Shown one piece after another: positions 32,441 to 42,833 of a DNA stretch of 64,000 bases. The position numbers were made by a program, and so were the translations under genes. The stretch spans positions 12,294,311-12,358,310 of the forward strand of contig NC_068348.1 of assembly GCF_014633365.1 (NCBI RefSeq), written 5' to 3'. Numbering within the stretch: the stretch's first letter is position 1; every line of letters begins with the position of its first letter. Source of the DNA: Diospyros lotus (Eukaryota > Streptophyta > Magnoliopsida > Ericales > Ebenaceae). The notes under the pieces are model-generated. The model saw only the letters and a list, made by a program, of their open reading frames with translations, ran no database searches and was not told the origin of the DNA.

Positions 32441-33800
32441 AGTCTTTTATGTTAGATTCTTCATTGAAAGTAACATCTCTGCTTACAAAGGTCCTAGGCA
32501 TATCTGGATCTAAACTCCACAGTTTGTAGCCCTTAACTCCTTCAGGATATCCTATAAACAAACACCTAATAGCTCTAGGGTCCAGCTTACCTTGTTTGGA
32601 ATGAGCATAAGCTATACACCCAAACACCCTAATATGATCTATATTAGGCTTGTGACCAATCCACATTTCATAGGGAGTTTTAAACCCTATGGCCGTGGAT
32701 GGTGACCTATTAATAACATAGGCTGCCGAGACTAAGGCTTCACCCCAAAACGATTTGGACAGCCTAGCATGAATAATCATGCACCTCACTCTCTCTAAGA
32801 GAGTTCTATTCATTCTCTCGGCCAAACCATTCTGTTTGGGATTTCTTGGAACCGATAGATGCCTTAGGATACCTTCTTGTTTACATAGGTGGTCAAATTC
32901 CTTGTTGCAAAATTCCAAACCATTGTCATTCCTAATGATTTTAATTTTGCTTCCTTTATGATTTTCTATCATGGTTTTCCAAGTTTTAAAAGTTTCAAAA
33001 GTTTTATCCTTTGATTTTAAAACATAAACCCAAACCATTCTAGAATAATCATCAATTATAGATAGGAAATACTTAGCTCCACCATGAGATAAGGTTTGGG
33101 AAGGACCCCATAGATCAGAATGGATATATTCTAAAAGGGCCTTGGTGGAGTGAGTAGCCTTTTTAGGGAATTTTGCTTTTATTGATTTTCCAAATATGCA
33201 TGTTTCACATTTGTCTATAGCTGTAACTTTCTCAGTACTTAAAATCCCTTGCTTAGCCAATTCTTTGAGTCTTTGCTCACTGATGTGAGCCATCCTATAA
33301 TGCCATAGTCTAGACTACCCATAGGATTTTCCCTCTCCTAATGCTGCCTCTCCCCCTACAGTGGATGCCTGCAACATATATATGCCATTTTGAAGGATAG
33401 CCTTCATGCATATGAGAGATCCTTTTACTATCTTAAGGACTCCACCAACTCCTCTATAGGAGTATCCGTTTTTGTCTAATTCTCCAAGGGATATCAGATT
33501 TCTTTTCAAATTTGGTACATATCTTACAGCAGCCAATGTCCTAATTATTCCATCATGCATTTTGATTTTAACATCCCCAATCCCTTTGATTTTACATTCC
33601 TGGTTATTTCCTAACAGGACTTTACCCCCATCTATGTCCCTAAAGCTTAGGAACCAATTCCTATGAGGAGTCATGTGGAAGGAACAACCAGAGTCTAAAA
33701 CCCAAGCCTGATTGTTCTCAGTTTTTGATACAACTAGAGCATCAGCACTATCATAATCAAATTCACAGATTGAGGATGATATCTCAGTATTCCCTTTATT
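32436..33800 (-). pseudogene. Cop-1 protease and integrase
   Basis: It continues the gag frame. The protease motif is WVLDSGCSFHMT (just before 33670). The GAG-pre-integrase region follows (VRYVPNLKRNLISLGEL, SRLWHYRMAHISEQRL). The integrase finger is CETCIFGK, the core has IHSDLWGP (first Asp), FLSIIDDYSRMVWVYVLK, RNDNGLEF (second Asp) and NPKQNGLAERMNRTLLE (Glu), so the catalytic triad is kept. Stops lie at 33801-33803 and 33315-33317 (in SYG-stop-SRLWHY), and the frame ends by frameshift at 32436. Confidence 0.9.
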
Positions 33801-34568
33801 CTAAAATTCCTTCTTTTTCTTAGGGCAATTTCTCTTAATATGACCTTCTTCATGACATAAGAAACACCTTACTGTTTTCTTACCATTTCTAGACTTTGAT
33901 CTAGACCTTCCCTTGGTTTTTTGATCCTTCTTTTCTGTCCTTGACCTAGTTGTAAGGGCATCTCCTACAGAATTCTTGACCTCTAACTTTTGTTGAAGTT
34001 CCTTGGAGTTTAAAGCTCCAATAACATCATCTAGAGACAGGTTTTCTCTACCCTGTTTTAATATATCAACAAAAATCTCATAAGATCTTGGTAAAGAGTG
34101 CAATAAGACAAGAGCCTTATCCTCATCATCATATTTTATATCAATATTTTCAAGATCTAAACATAATTTTGTGAAGTCATCTATATGTTCTTGCAGTTTC
34201 TGCCCCTCTTCCATTTTAAATGAGAAAAACCTAGTTTTTAAGAGTAGCCGGGTGGAAAGATTTTTGGTCAAATATAAGGTTTCTAACCTATTCCATAAGG
34301 ATAGAGCAGTGGTCATCTTTGAGACCTCTCGAAGAACCTTACCACCAAGACTAAGAATTAAAGTATTATATGCCTTTTCATCTATTTCTTCCCTCTGTTT
34401 ACTATATTCTTGTTTTTGTTCAGGGGTACTAGTTTTGGGTAACTTTTTCTCTTCTTCTAATGCTCCTTTCAATCCTAGGTTTCCTAGGAGTGCCTTCATT
34501 TTAATTCTCCAAAGGTCGAAATCATTTTGGCCAGTGAATTTTTCTATATCATATCTTGTCGCAGCCAT
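33801..34568 (-). CDS. Cop-1 Gag, 255-residue open frame
   Basis: Starts MAATRYDIEKFTGQNDFDLW with a true ATG and runs without break through the copia gag domain (NTLILSLGGKVLREV, LWNRLETLYLTKNLS, ALVLLHSLPRSYEIF) to a CCHC zinc knuckle CFLCHEEGHIKRNC at the C-terminus, preceded by an Arg/Lys/Ser-rich stretch for RNA binding. Gag packages the element RNA. The stop TAG at 33801-33803 cuts it from protease; copia elements normally make one Gag-Pol, so this stop may be a mutation or may simply yield free Gag. It is about 20-80 bases from the primer site and 5' LTR. Confidence 0.88.
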   Translation of the reverse strand: MAATRYDIEKFTGQNDFDLWRIKMKALLGNLGLKGALEEEKKLPKTSTPEQKQEYSKQREEIDEKAYNTLILSLGGKVLREVSKMTTALSLWNRLETLYLTKNLSTRLLLKTRFFSFKMEEGQKLQEHIDDFTKLCLDLENIDIKYDDEDKALVLLHSLPRSYEIFVDILKQGRENLSLDDVIGALNSKELQQKLEVKNSVGDALTTRSRTEKKDQKTKGRSRSKSRNGKKTVRCFLCHEEGHIKRNCPKKKKEF

Positions 34569-34647
34569 AATTAGAACTAGAGTCTAATAAAAACAACAAG
34601 AAAGATATCAAGAAAAGTATCAAGAAGACTTATCTTGGGCGAAGGAT

Positions 34648-34660
34648 GGCTCTGATACTA
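34648..34660 (-). other. Cop-1 primer binding site
   Basis: TAGTATCAGAGCC on the coding strand, 3 bases from the 5' LTR; a one-base variant of the tRNA-Met site TGGTATCAGAGCC. Confidence 0.8.
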
Positions 34661-34663
34661 GAT

Positions 34664-35220
34664 TGTTGATATTTAGGACTGTTAAACCGAAGCCAACCAA
34701 ACACAAGAACCAACACAAACCAGCAACGAAATAGAAATAAGGAAAGATAAAAACAAACCAGAAGAGACAAGATATACCTTGGTTCGGAATGCCTTTAGGC
34801 AAACCTACATCCAGCAATCAACACCCACTCTAAACAGCCTTTATTAGGATGACAAAGATCAGTACACCAAGCTTCTAAACACTCATCTATCTCCCCGAGT
34901 ACAAGCACACATTCTCCCAAGAAATACACAACACTAAACCGCCTTTCTTTTTCTCAAGAACGGAAACTCCTCACTCGAACATAGACAAAATAGAATCTCT
35001 CTCCTATCAGTCAATCAACTGCCTACCTCGCCCTCTTATATATAGAAAATGGCGAGATTCCCAAGGTAACTAACTGGTTTGGAAAATTACAATTAGGCCC
35101 TCAAATTTACAAAGTAATTACACTTATATTTAAAAGCCCTAATTGATCTAAAACTTCTAGACGATAGACTTCAACATTACTGATCTTCTACTGCATCAAA
35201 ACTCTAGGCAAACTTCAACA
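34664..35220 (-). repeat. Cop-1 5' LTR
   Basis: 557 bp; like 29822-30426 but lacking 48 bp. On the coding strand the TATA-like TATATATAAGAGGG (complement of about 35030-35043) marks the promoter. Confidence 0.92.
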
Positions 35221-35225
35221 AAACA

Positions 35226-36335
35226 CATGCTTGGTTGCCTCCTTTGTTCGTTAAACCTCCCCATGGCCTGGGGTACACCCTGCGGTTTAGCTCCGAGATT
35301 ACTATCTGCCCACTCCCGGTTAAATCCTCTGCCTCCCTGATGAGAGGTCCCTGCCACCATAGCCTTACTTTGTTGCCTCTGCCTCTTCATCAAGGCCTCC
35401 ACCACCATCTCCTGTAGTCTCGCGCACTCTACCGCTTGCTCCACTGTTCGGGGTCTGATCATCTTGACCATATGTCTTAGGTCCTCACTTAGTCCACTCA
35501 AGAAACTGGACACGAAGTAGGCCTCCGAGAGATGTGGGTCATGGCTGCTCATAATAGATCTAAGCTCCTCAAACTGTTTCAGGTAAGCTTTCAACTCCCC
35601 CACTTGTCTGAGTTTGTTGAATTCTTCAACAATATCAGACATACTTCTTTCCCCAAACCTCTCACATAATTTCTTAGTGAACTCACCCCAAGTAGGATGG
35701 TTCCTTACACTAGTCCACCCTTGATACCATGCATCTACTACATCATTAAAGTAAGCGGTAGCTAAGGACACCCTTCTACCCTCCGGGATGTCATATCATT
35801 CGAATATTCTTTCGCATTTCCTCACCCACCAACATGGGTTATCCCCTTCAAAGATGGGTATCTCCATTCGGGGCATGGGAAATCTCGGCTATTGTCGAGG
35901 TGCCTGCTCCATGCAACCCCTGTGCAGCATCGTCTCCCCATCTCCATCCTGTTCTCCTCCTATATCGGGGGTCTCTGGACGATGTACTATTCTATTGTTC
36001 CTTAAGAGGGGTTCAGTTCTATCTCTAGGAGGGAATTCAGGGGCCATACTCACCGAATTTTGGCGAGTGAACATCAGCATGAATTGCTGAAGTTGCGTCT
36101 CGAGTTCCTCTCGCATTTGTGCCATTTCTTCTCGCATCTGGACTAGCGTTCCATCCAGCCTTCTCTCCAAGCCGTCTAACGCTCCTTCCAGCTTGTGGTC
36201 CATTGCCATGATCGCCTTATGGTTGTGACCATTTCCTAGCTCCAGCTGGTCGACGCCCCTATGGACCTCGGTCATGGACGAGTTGGCTTGTTGCAACTGT
36301 GATTCCATATTCTTCATGCGGGTTCTGTCTGCCAT
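35226..36335 (-). pseudogene. Gyp-B gag, 5' part
   Basis: Starts at ATG 36335 (MADRTRMKNMESQLQQ). A coiled-coil-like leader full of Glu, Gln and Leu comes first (MREEMAQMREELETQLQQF), then the gag domain (MPRMEIPIFEGDNP, WWVRKCERIF, VVDAWYQGWTSV, CERFGERSMSDIVEEFNKLRQ, YFVSSFLSGLSEDLR). Two stops lie near 35889 and 35793. The frame reaches RQPSMCF and is then cut by Cop-1; the zinc knuckle continues at 29821. Gyp-C gag has the same plan. Confidence 0.9.
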
Positions 36336-36365
36336 AAGCTTCTACAAGTCTCAGCCGGAATCGAT

Positions 36366-36377
36366 GCTTTGATACCA
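36366..36377 (-). other. Gyp-B primer binding site
   Basis: TGGTATCAAAGC on the coding strand, 3 bases from the 5' LTR; one base from the tRNA-Met consensus. Confidence 0.8.
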
Positions 36378-36380
36378 AAT

Positions 36381-36817
36381 TGTCACGGTCCTAGGCAACG
36401 GTGACAATGAGCTACCCTGGGCTCGTGGTTTAGAAGGAAAATGACAAGAGAGTCGAGTGAGAAGGTAGAAAGAATAGAGGGTTAGAGAGAATTGAGGGAT
36501 GCAAGAGAGAGTGATAGAGAGAAACATAATGATTTTGTATTCAATCTTTCATACCCTCCTCCCGTGGAATGGTAGTACATATAGGTGCACGGAGTGGGAG
36601 TGGATGCAGCGGATCCTTCCCTCCCTAGCGGTTACAACAGAATGTTTTGTCTTTTTTTAAGGCCTTTACACGTGGCCTCCTATAGCTAACAGAATCTGTT
36701 AGCTAGAATATACCTGTTAGCTAGAATATAAATGCAATAAGGAAAATACAGTAGTATATATTTAAACAAACAGAAATAAGACTGAAATTAAATGCAAAAG
36801 TAGCCATAGCCGTGACA
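36381..36817 (-). repeat. Gyp-B 5' LTR
   Basis: 437 bp, TGTCACGGTCC...GCCGTGACA in plus orientation. It carries a small duplication of TGTTAGCTAGAATATA (near 36688-36731) not present in the 3' LTR. Confidence 0.93.
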
Positions 36818-36822
36818 GATCA

Positions 36823-37351
36823 TAATGACTTCCAAATTGTTGAGCCTTTAACTCTTAGAACATGTGTACTAAGCTTCAGATGCTTGGTTTCTTGAGATAA
36901 ATCCTATGCTTTTCTTTGTAAAATGGACTCCAAACAGTTTGATTCCACTCATTTCAAGATATAGGTAAGCAAGAGTGCCAATTAAGAAAGTGTGTGGCAG
37001 GTGCGATTTGTTTGGATGCCTCTTGCTTTTGTTGGTGGATATACTTTTGTGGTATATGTCTTTCAGAATATGCATCATGCCTATATCCATTGCCATTCTC
37101 AAATCAAGTTTCCGGTTAAAGTTATTAAAACCTATTAATATTGGAGTTTTTGAAAATAGATTTGTGTGCTAGGTTATTTGAAGGTTAATTAAAGTTTGAA
37201 GGTGAAATAACCTGTGTTTTTGTTGTGGGCATCTTGATTGATATTCACTAATATATAGCAGTTCAATGTTAAGGGAGCTACGTGGGTGTCCGCTGTTCGG
37301 ACTAAGACATACTTAGGACAGCATGGATCGAATGCCTTTTTACTCAACCAC
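36823..37351. other. Flank of Gyp-B, no gene recognised
   Basis: This should be the continuation of the sequence into which Gyp-B inserted, i.e. the Nudix gene intron. I looked for the next Nudix exon on the plus strand and found none. A 77-codon minus-strand frame (36869-37102) is not recognised and is probably chance. Confidence 0.5.
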
Positions 37352-37697
37352 TGTCATGGTATCTGTCACAGTCCTTGGGGCAGCATTGTAATTGGCTCTT
37401 TCTTTTCCTGCTTTTGGCTGTTATTATCATTGGTACCTAGCAGTTATGGAAGTTAGGCTATCTAGGGTGGTACACTCCAGAATTGTGTATGGATGGCTAT
37501 AAATAAGCGATATTAGAGGATGGAGATCATGTTATGGATGAGAATGATCTTTTGCCTCTCATTTTTGTTATTCTCTCTCTCTCTCTCTAATAGTCTCTCT
37601 CTTTCCCTCCCTAATTCAAAACTTCTATTCAAATTTCCTCCACACCATTCAAATTATCTTGCCAGATCCTTTGGATCTAACAATTGGTATCAGAGCC
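37352..37697 (+). repeat. Cop-2: LTR and primer site of a copia-like element
   Basis: The right boundary is firm: ...GGATCTAACA (ends 37682) then the primer site TGGTATCAGAGCC at 37685-37697. A TATA box GCTATAAATAAG lies near 37497 and a (CT)n tract at about 37571-37600. The left end TGTCATGG at 37352 is a guess. The leader continues to 37819, where a family L element cuts it. Confidence 0.6.
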
Positions 37698-37834
37698 AGG
37701 CGATCTCAGGCCTGTGATTGAGACTTAATTAGGATCGGTGATTGCTAACCAAATCTCAGTGACATCCTATTACGAATCTAGAGTTTGCGACTGACCTATG
37801 TGTTAGGTTTGCACAAATATGTCACCACACACCT

Positions 37835-37855
37835 GGGGGGGGGGGGGGGGGGGGG
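37835..37855 (+). repeat. Run of 21 G
   Basis: An uninterrupted G21 tract near the end of the family L LTR; the related solo LTR has only a short C run at the matching place (about 11480-11490). Confidence 0.95.
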
Positions 37856-38479
37856 TTTATAAAAAATTACTTTAAGTTTTGAAAATTTTTGCTTGAAATG
37901 AGGAAGAAGTGCTATGAAACCATGGGTGTATATTGGTGTTTTTAGAGTGTGAAAAAAATTTAAAGTAAGAATAAAATGAATAACTCAAGAGATTTATAGT
38001 GATTCAGCTCAATTGGCCTAATTCACTACCTTAGCTCCTCACTAAGGATTTCTGAATCCACTAACATCTCCTACTTGAACGCAAGTAGGCCTTCTAGCAA
38101 CCAGATAGGTAGATACAAATTCTCCTACCAACACTTGGTAGGCCCTTTAGCTCACAAGTTAGGCAATACAACAATAAATTTTACAATCAATGAGAATCTA
38201 AGAGATAGCTCTCTTAATTACAATGAGGCTCAAATATATGAATCAAAGGCTACAACAAATGTCAAGGAATACACTTTGCCTTTGAATGTGAAAAATGAAA
38301 GCTTAATGAGAAATGTAAGATTAAAGATCAACTTGAGCACTTGCATTTCTTCATTAGCTTTCCCACAAGCTCTTTCATGCTCTATTTATAACTTTTTGGT
38401 TGGCCAAGCTAGAAAATTGAAATAAATGACCATTGCCCTGCATTGAATGCTTGAAAACTAGCTGTTTTAATAATGTCAA

Positions 38480-38860
38480 AGTAGAAACTGTCGACAGATG
38501 CATAAAATCGGTCGACTGTTTCTTTTGAAACTTTTGAATTTTCAAAAAAATCTTTCAACATTTCAAAAAAAGGTCGACTTGGATAGCCAAATGGTCGATT
38601 GTTTGAGACACAAGGTCGACTATTTTAAAGAAGTGTTGACATGTTATAGTCATTGTCGACTGTTTTTGAACTAAAATAACTTTGATTGAGAGTATGAATT
38701 TTGACTGTCGACTGATTTTCTTGAAGAGTCAAAAGAAGTTGACTTTATTTTTTAGAAAGTTGATAGATTTTGATTTCACAAAGACTTGTAAAACAAAGGC
38801 ATGAAAAAGTCAACATTTGCTAAGAAGAAGTCGACATTTTTGACTTGTTCTTTCAGAAGA
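38480..38860 (-). repeat. GTCGAC-word array in the family L LTR
   Basis: About a dozen GTCGAC or near variants (GGTCGACTG, TTGTCGACTG, AAGTCGACA) between 38490 and 38835, the inverted counterpart of the array at 10540-10840 but with different flanking letters. Confidence 0.8.
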
Positions 38861-39604
38861 AGTGTGTGATTTGAAGAATAAACTTGGACAAAATTTAAAC
38901 ACACTCTTAACAAAATATTTCTCAACAGGTAAAGATATTTTTCATAGAATGTGCCTCAATTAAAATCTTGTATGGCTTGATAAGTTTTTTAGAAGACAAT
39001 GCCACATTTTTCCCATGAATTTTTCATTTGGACATTTCAAACAGATATCAACTATATCATTTTCAAATTCTAAAATCACCAAGTTTTTTATTATCAAAAT
39101 TACTTTAAAACATAACAACAATTTCCCCCTTTTTGATGATGACAAAACTGATTTAACTCTCCCTAAATGAGAGATTTATTATGAGAAAATAATGTTTGAT
39201 ATGTATATACCATTCATATAAAAAAGAATGATTTATAGGTACAGAACTCCCCTTGAACACTTGGGAGAAAAGAACTTATAGATGGTGCAATCAGATGTTC
39301 CTTCTTAATCAATGAGCTGCCACAAAGTTTGAGGCGAGACGATGAATTGGATAGAGTACAAGCTTAAAGCAAGATAAAATTAGATCAACAAGATCATATT
39401 AGATTGACATAAATGCATTTTAGCATTTGATACAAAAGTTGACCATCATCCAAAAATATCAATACATCATCAAAATAAAAGAAAAGCAACATAACACATA
39501 AAAAGGACAAATGTGAACAGCGGTAAAAAGGTAAAAGAAAACTCTTAAGGATCTCGAGGAGGTGAAGATGGAGTTGATGCAGGCAAGCGAGCAAGAATGG
39601 AATG

Positions 39605-39977
39605 TGTTGGAGAATATGTGGAAACATTCTGGCCAAATAATGATAAGAACATATTGGAATATGATAAAAGAGATAAGATGATAAGGAAAAGAGTTTGAAA
39701 TTAAAGACAACTGAGGAGATAAAGAAAGGATATGAAGTTACAGATAGAGTAGTTCCATAAAGATAGGAGAGAACTATCTTTCAAGTTTGAATCCTATCAT
39801 ATCTGTTGTTGTACTATATTTTAAGTTTGTATTTTGAATTCTTATATTCAAGGAACAAACTAAGCTCTGCTCATGTATATATACCTCCTAGGAGATCAAA
39901 TACAAGTGTGAAATAATTCATTTTGTTCACCTCCAGTTTCACTTATAATCTTCCTACTTTGGGTTTTTATTTGTTCA
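39605..39977 (+). repeat. Cop-3 5' LTR
   Basis: TGTTGGAGAATATG...TTATTTGTTCA, TATA-like TGTATATATACC near 39869, followed by the primer site. Confidence 0.75.
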
Positions 39978-39990
39978 TGGTATTAGAGCC
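39978..39990 (+). other. Cop-3 primer binding site
   Basis: TGGTATTAGAGCC, one base from the tRNA-Met consensus, directly abutting the LTR. Confidence 0.8.
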
Positions 39991-40046
39991 ACTAATCTAG
40001 TGACTGCATACCTTATCTTTTTCTTCACCAAATAGTCGTTCCAAGA

Positions 40047-41330
40047 TGACTAGCAACCCACCACCAAGTGAAACGTCCACTACTTATCCTGCACCCACTA
40101 GAACCCCACAAACTTCAGCTGTTACTATTTCTCTCGATGGTCATACCCTTCAAATTACACATTATAAATTGAATGAGACTAATTTTTGAGAATGGTCGCA
40201 ATCAGTTTTGTTGGTCATTAAAGGGAAGGGAAAAGTGGGATACCTAACTGGTGGTACTCCTATGCCGGATCATGAAGCTACTAATTATGAAGTCTGGGAC
40301 GTCGAAAGTTCAATTGTTATGGCTTGGCTCATTAATTAATTCCATGGAGCCAATGATAGGTAAAACCTATTTATTCTATAAGACAACCAAGGAAGTATGG
40401 GAGGCTGTGTAAGATTTGAAATAGAATGCTAAGGCAGACAATACTAGCAGGCTAGAGGACAATAGAGAGAAAGAAATTCTTGTGAATCACTGGATAAAAC
40501 TGAACAAAATGAATAACAACATTACAAAGCTATGCTGAGTTTATATTTATACTCAAACAATATAACCTTCTAACTACACCGCTAAATAAACACAACAACT
40601 TGCAACAGATAAGAAAATATAGAGGCTATCCGAATACAAAGGTAACCTATCCGAATACCAATAGCTCATATCCGAATACATAAGTAGGCTATCCAAATGC
40701 AATAGCTCATATCTGAATACAAAACATAATCCTTCTACAAGATCTCTACTCAAATATGGAGAACACGACTCAATGTTTTTAAATTCGGTCAGCTATTCAA
40801 ACCACTCGACAAGGTAATCATTCAGTCATTGATTACTATAACATGTTTGACTGAATTGTGGTAGGAAATTGATCTATTTTACGACATTAGTTGGGAGTGT
40901 ATTGTTGATGGAGTTAAATACACTAAAATGGTGGAGAAAGAATAGGTGTTTGATTTTCTTCATGGCCTTAATTCTGACCTGGAAGAAGTTAAGAGGAAGA
41001 TTACTGGGAACTAAACCATTCCCATCAATTTGGGAAGCATTTGCAGAAGAAAGGGAGAAAGCTGAAAAAGGTAATGCTGAACTCGTTTTCTATACATGAA
41101 ATTAACACTCAAAATTCAACCCTTGCTACTTTTGAACTAAAAACAATACCAATACGTGGAGAATCACAAAAAGGAGAATTAGTGGTGTGATCACTGTCAT
41201 AAGCCTTATCTTACTAGAGACACTTGTTGGAAAATTCATGGGAAACTAGCAAATTGGAAGGGAAAAAATCAAAAGAAGATGACTTAGGTAGCCTATGTAG
41301 TAGAGGCTAAAGAGGGTAAAATGACTAATC
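40047..41330 (+). pseudogene. Cop-3 gag remnant
   Basis: ATG at 40047 (MTSNPPPSETSTTY) leads into the copia gag domain: HYKLNETNF-stop-EWSQSVLLVIKGKGKVGYL, then TTKEVWEAV. It is interrupted at 40417-40739 by a small insertion, resumes at YSNMENTTQCF and continues with TTRQGNHSVIDYYN. A VFDFLHGLNSDLEEVK segment is near 40947-41000. A zinc-knuckle remnant with CDHCHKPYLTRDTCWK is near 41190-41230. Numerous stops. The start region is 56 bases after the primer site, as expected for gag. Confidence 0.78.
40417..40739. mobile_element. 323-bp insertion in Cop-3 gag
   Basis: The gag reading VRD|LYSNMEN is split here. The block begins TG and ends CA, flanked by AGATT (40412-40416) and AGATC (40740-40744); shifting one base gives a perfect AAGAT duplication. 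It holds about six copies of TATCCGAATACA-like words (40625-40720), so it resembles a short solo LTR or a MITE. No coding region. Confidence 0.65.
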
Positions 41331-41479
41331 TTACCCTAACAATAGATCAGTTGGAACTCCCTCAGCAAGTACTGAACTAGACAAATGTCACTAAGTCATC
41401 TGATTCGGGTGAATCCCCAAAACCTATCATATCACTTGTCGAACAAGGTATTTTTTATGAGTGTTACTTCTCTAAAATA

Positions 41480-42771
41480 TTGTCTATAGATGATTGGATT
41501 GTGGATATAGGACCATCAGATCATATGATAGGTTCATTGCGTGGATTATCAACTAATAAAAGGTGTGATAAGACTATAACTGTGACTATGGTAGATGGTA
41601 TTGTATCCTATGCTAAAGGAGAAGGATCAGTAAATATAGATGGCTTACATTTGAAGTCTATTTTATGTGCCTAAATTAAAGTGTAATCTATTGTCAATCA
41701 GCAAGATAACAAAGGACATGAACTGTAAAGTTACATTTTTCCCAAGTCACTGTGTTTTTTTAGGACCTAACTTCAGGGAAGATGATTGGAAATGCTGAGG
41801 GAAAGGAAGGTCTTTATTATGTTAATGGAGTAGTCGATACTCCCACTTTATTTAGGTTACATAATAAATCCTCCTTTTCTACTATCTTAGATTTTAATAT
41901 TCAGTTATGGCACAAATGTTTAGGCCATCATAGTTTTAGATACTTAAAGATCTTGTACCCTCATTTGTTTATCAATAAAGAGAGTGAGTCTTTCCAATGT
42001 GAGCAATGCATTCTTGCCAAATAGACAAAAGTTTCACATGCTATTCGTTCTTATTAGCCCACCATACCATTTTATTTAGTACATAGTGATGCATGGGGAC
42101 CAACAAGAACTCCTAACCTTACCAACACTCGCTGCTTTGTCACTTTCATAGATAATCATACCAAAGTTTGTTGAGTCTTTTTACTAAAGAAAAGTTTGAA
42201 GTTTATGCAATGTTTAAAAAATTTCATCAAATGGCACGTAATGTTTTTTAAACATCAATCCATATCCTTCGGTTGGATAATGAATAAGGAATATTTCTCA
42301 AATGAGTTTGATAACTACCTGAGTGAAAATGGGATTGTTCATCAAAGTACTTGTCCCTATAATCCACAACAAAATGGAGTGGATGAGAGAAAAAATCAAC
42401 ATATTCTTGAAACTGCCCGATCCTTGATGTTTACAAGTTCAGTTCCTAATTCCTATTGGGGAGATGCTATACTTACAATTGCTTATCTCATCAATAGACT
42501 TCCTACCGGGTTCTCAAATTTAATACTACCTTGAGCACTCTTCTTGCTAGCTATCCTCTCCTTTCTCGAATGCTTAATTCAATGTCTCCAAAGGTCTTTG
42601 GGTGTATTGTGTTTTTGCATAATTATCACTCTAAATTGGAGCCTAAATCTTTGAAGTGTGTGTTTGTGAGATACTCCCCAACACAACTAGGCTACAAGTG
42701 TTATTATCCTAACACTAGGAAATTTGTTGTATCCTATGACTCTTTTTTCAATGATCACTATTTTACAGGGG
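41480..42771 (+). pseudogene. Cop-3 protease and integrase remnant
   Basis: Protease-like DDWIVDIGPSDHM (41487-41526; the family has DTGASDHM), then VTMVDG. The GAG-pre-integrase region follows (LWHKCLGHHSFRYLKIL, FQCEQCILAK). The integrase core gives HSDAWGPTRTP, FVTFIDNHTK, a degenerate second Asp, then NPQQNGVDERKNQHILE with the catalytic Glu region and YWGDAILTIAYLINRLP. The late integrase segment KVFGCIVFLHNYHSKLEPK runs to VSYDSFFN. Frame changes and stops occur near 41674, 42024 and 42534. Confidence 0.82.
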
Positions 42772-42833
42772 TGACCTCTGGCTGTGTATGTGATAGGTAA
42801 ATGAGTCTCTGATAAGATTCTTTGTCTACTGCA

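Larger units (their letters stand above)
29822..35220 (-). mobile_element. Cop-1: Ty1/copia element inside Gyp-B gag
   Basis: LTRs at 29822-30426 and 34664-35220 are flanked by a perfect target duplication AAACA (29817-29821, 35221-35225). Gag, protease, integrase, RT and RNase H follow in copia order on the minus strand. LTRs differ by about 4 percent plus a 48-bp indel. Gag is closely related to that of Cop-5. Confidence 0.94.
20341..36817 (-). mobile_element. Gyp-B: chromodomain Ty3/gypsy element carrying two nested elements
   Basis: LTRs at 20341-20764 and 36381-36817 are bounded by a perfect target duplication GATCA (20336-20340 and 36818-36822). Gag starts at the right and the chromodomain ends at the left, so it reads on the minus strand. 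Cop-1 (29822-35220) splits gag and Gyp-C (23912-29390) splits the protease region. Without them and their target duplications the element is about 5.6 kb. LTR differences (about 5 percent plus small indels) exceed those of both passengers. It sits after exon 2 of the Nudix gene. Confidence 0.93.
37820..39604 (-). mobile_element. Family L element: 3' LTR (37820-39120) and adjoining internal end
   Basis: Reverse complement of 38000-38170 matches the family L LTR at about 11150-11340 (CCTTAGTGAGGAGCTAAGGTAGTG). On the minus strand a purine tract AAAGGGGGAAAT (39121-39132) directly precedes TGTTGTTATG, so 39120 is the LTR start and 39121-39604 is internal DNA. The layout, and GATGATGACAAAA by the tract, recall SIRE/Maximus copias; that is inference. 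The left end (TGTCACCAC, 37820) is uncertain. Cop-3 truncates the internal side at 39605. Confidence 0.65.
39605..42771 (+). mobile_element. Cop-3: truncated Ty1/copia element
   Basis: A 373-bp 5' LTR (39605-39977), primer site, gag, protease and integrase remnants run on the plus strand and stop abruptly near 42771, where a minus-strand copia (Cop-4) begins. RT, RNase H and the 3' LTR are missing. Many stops and frame changes. Confidence 0.82.
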
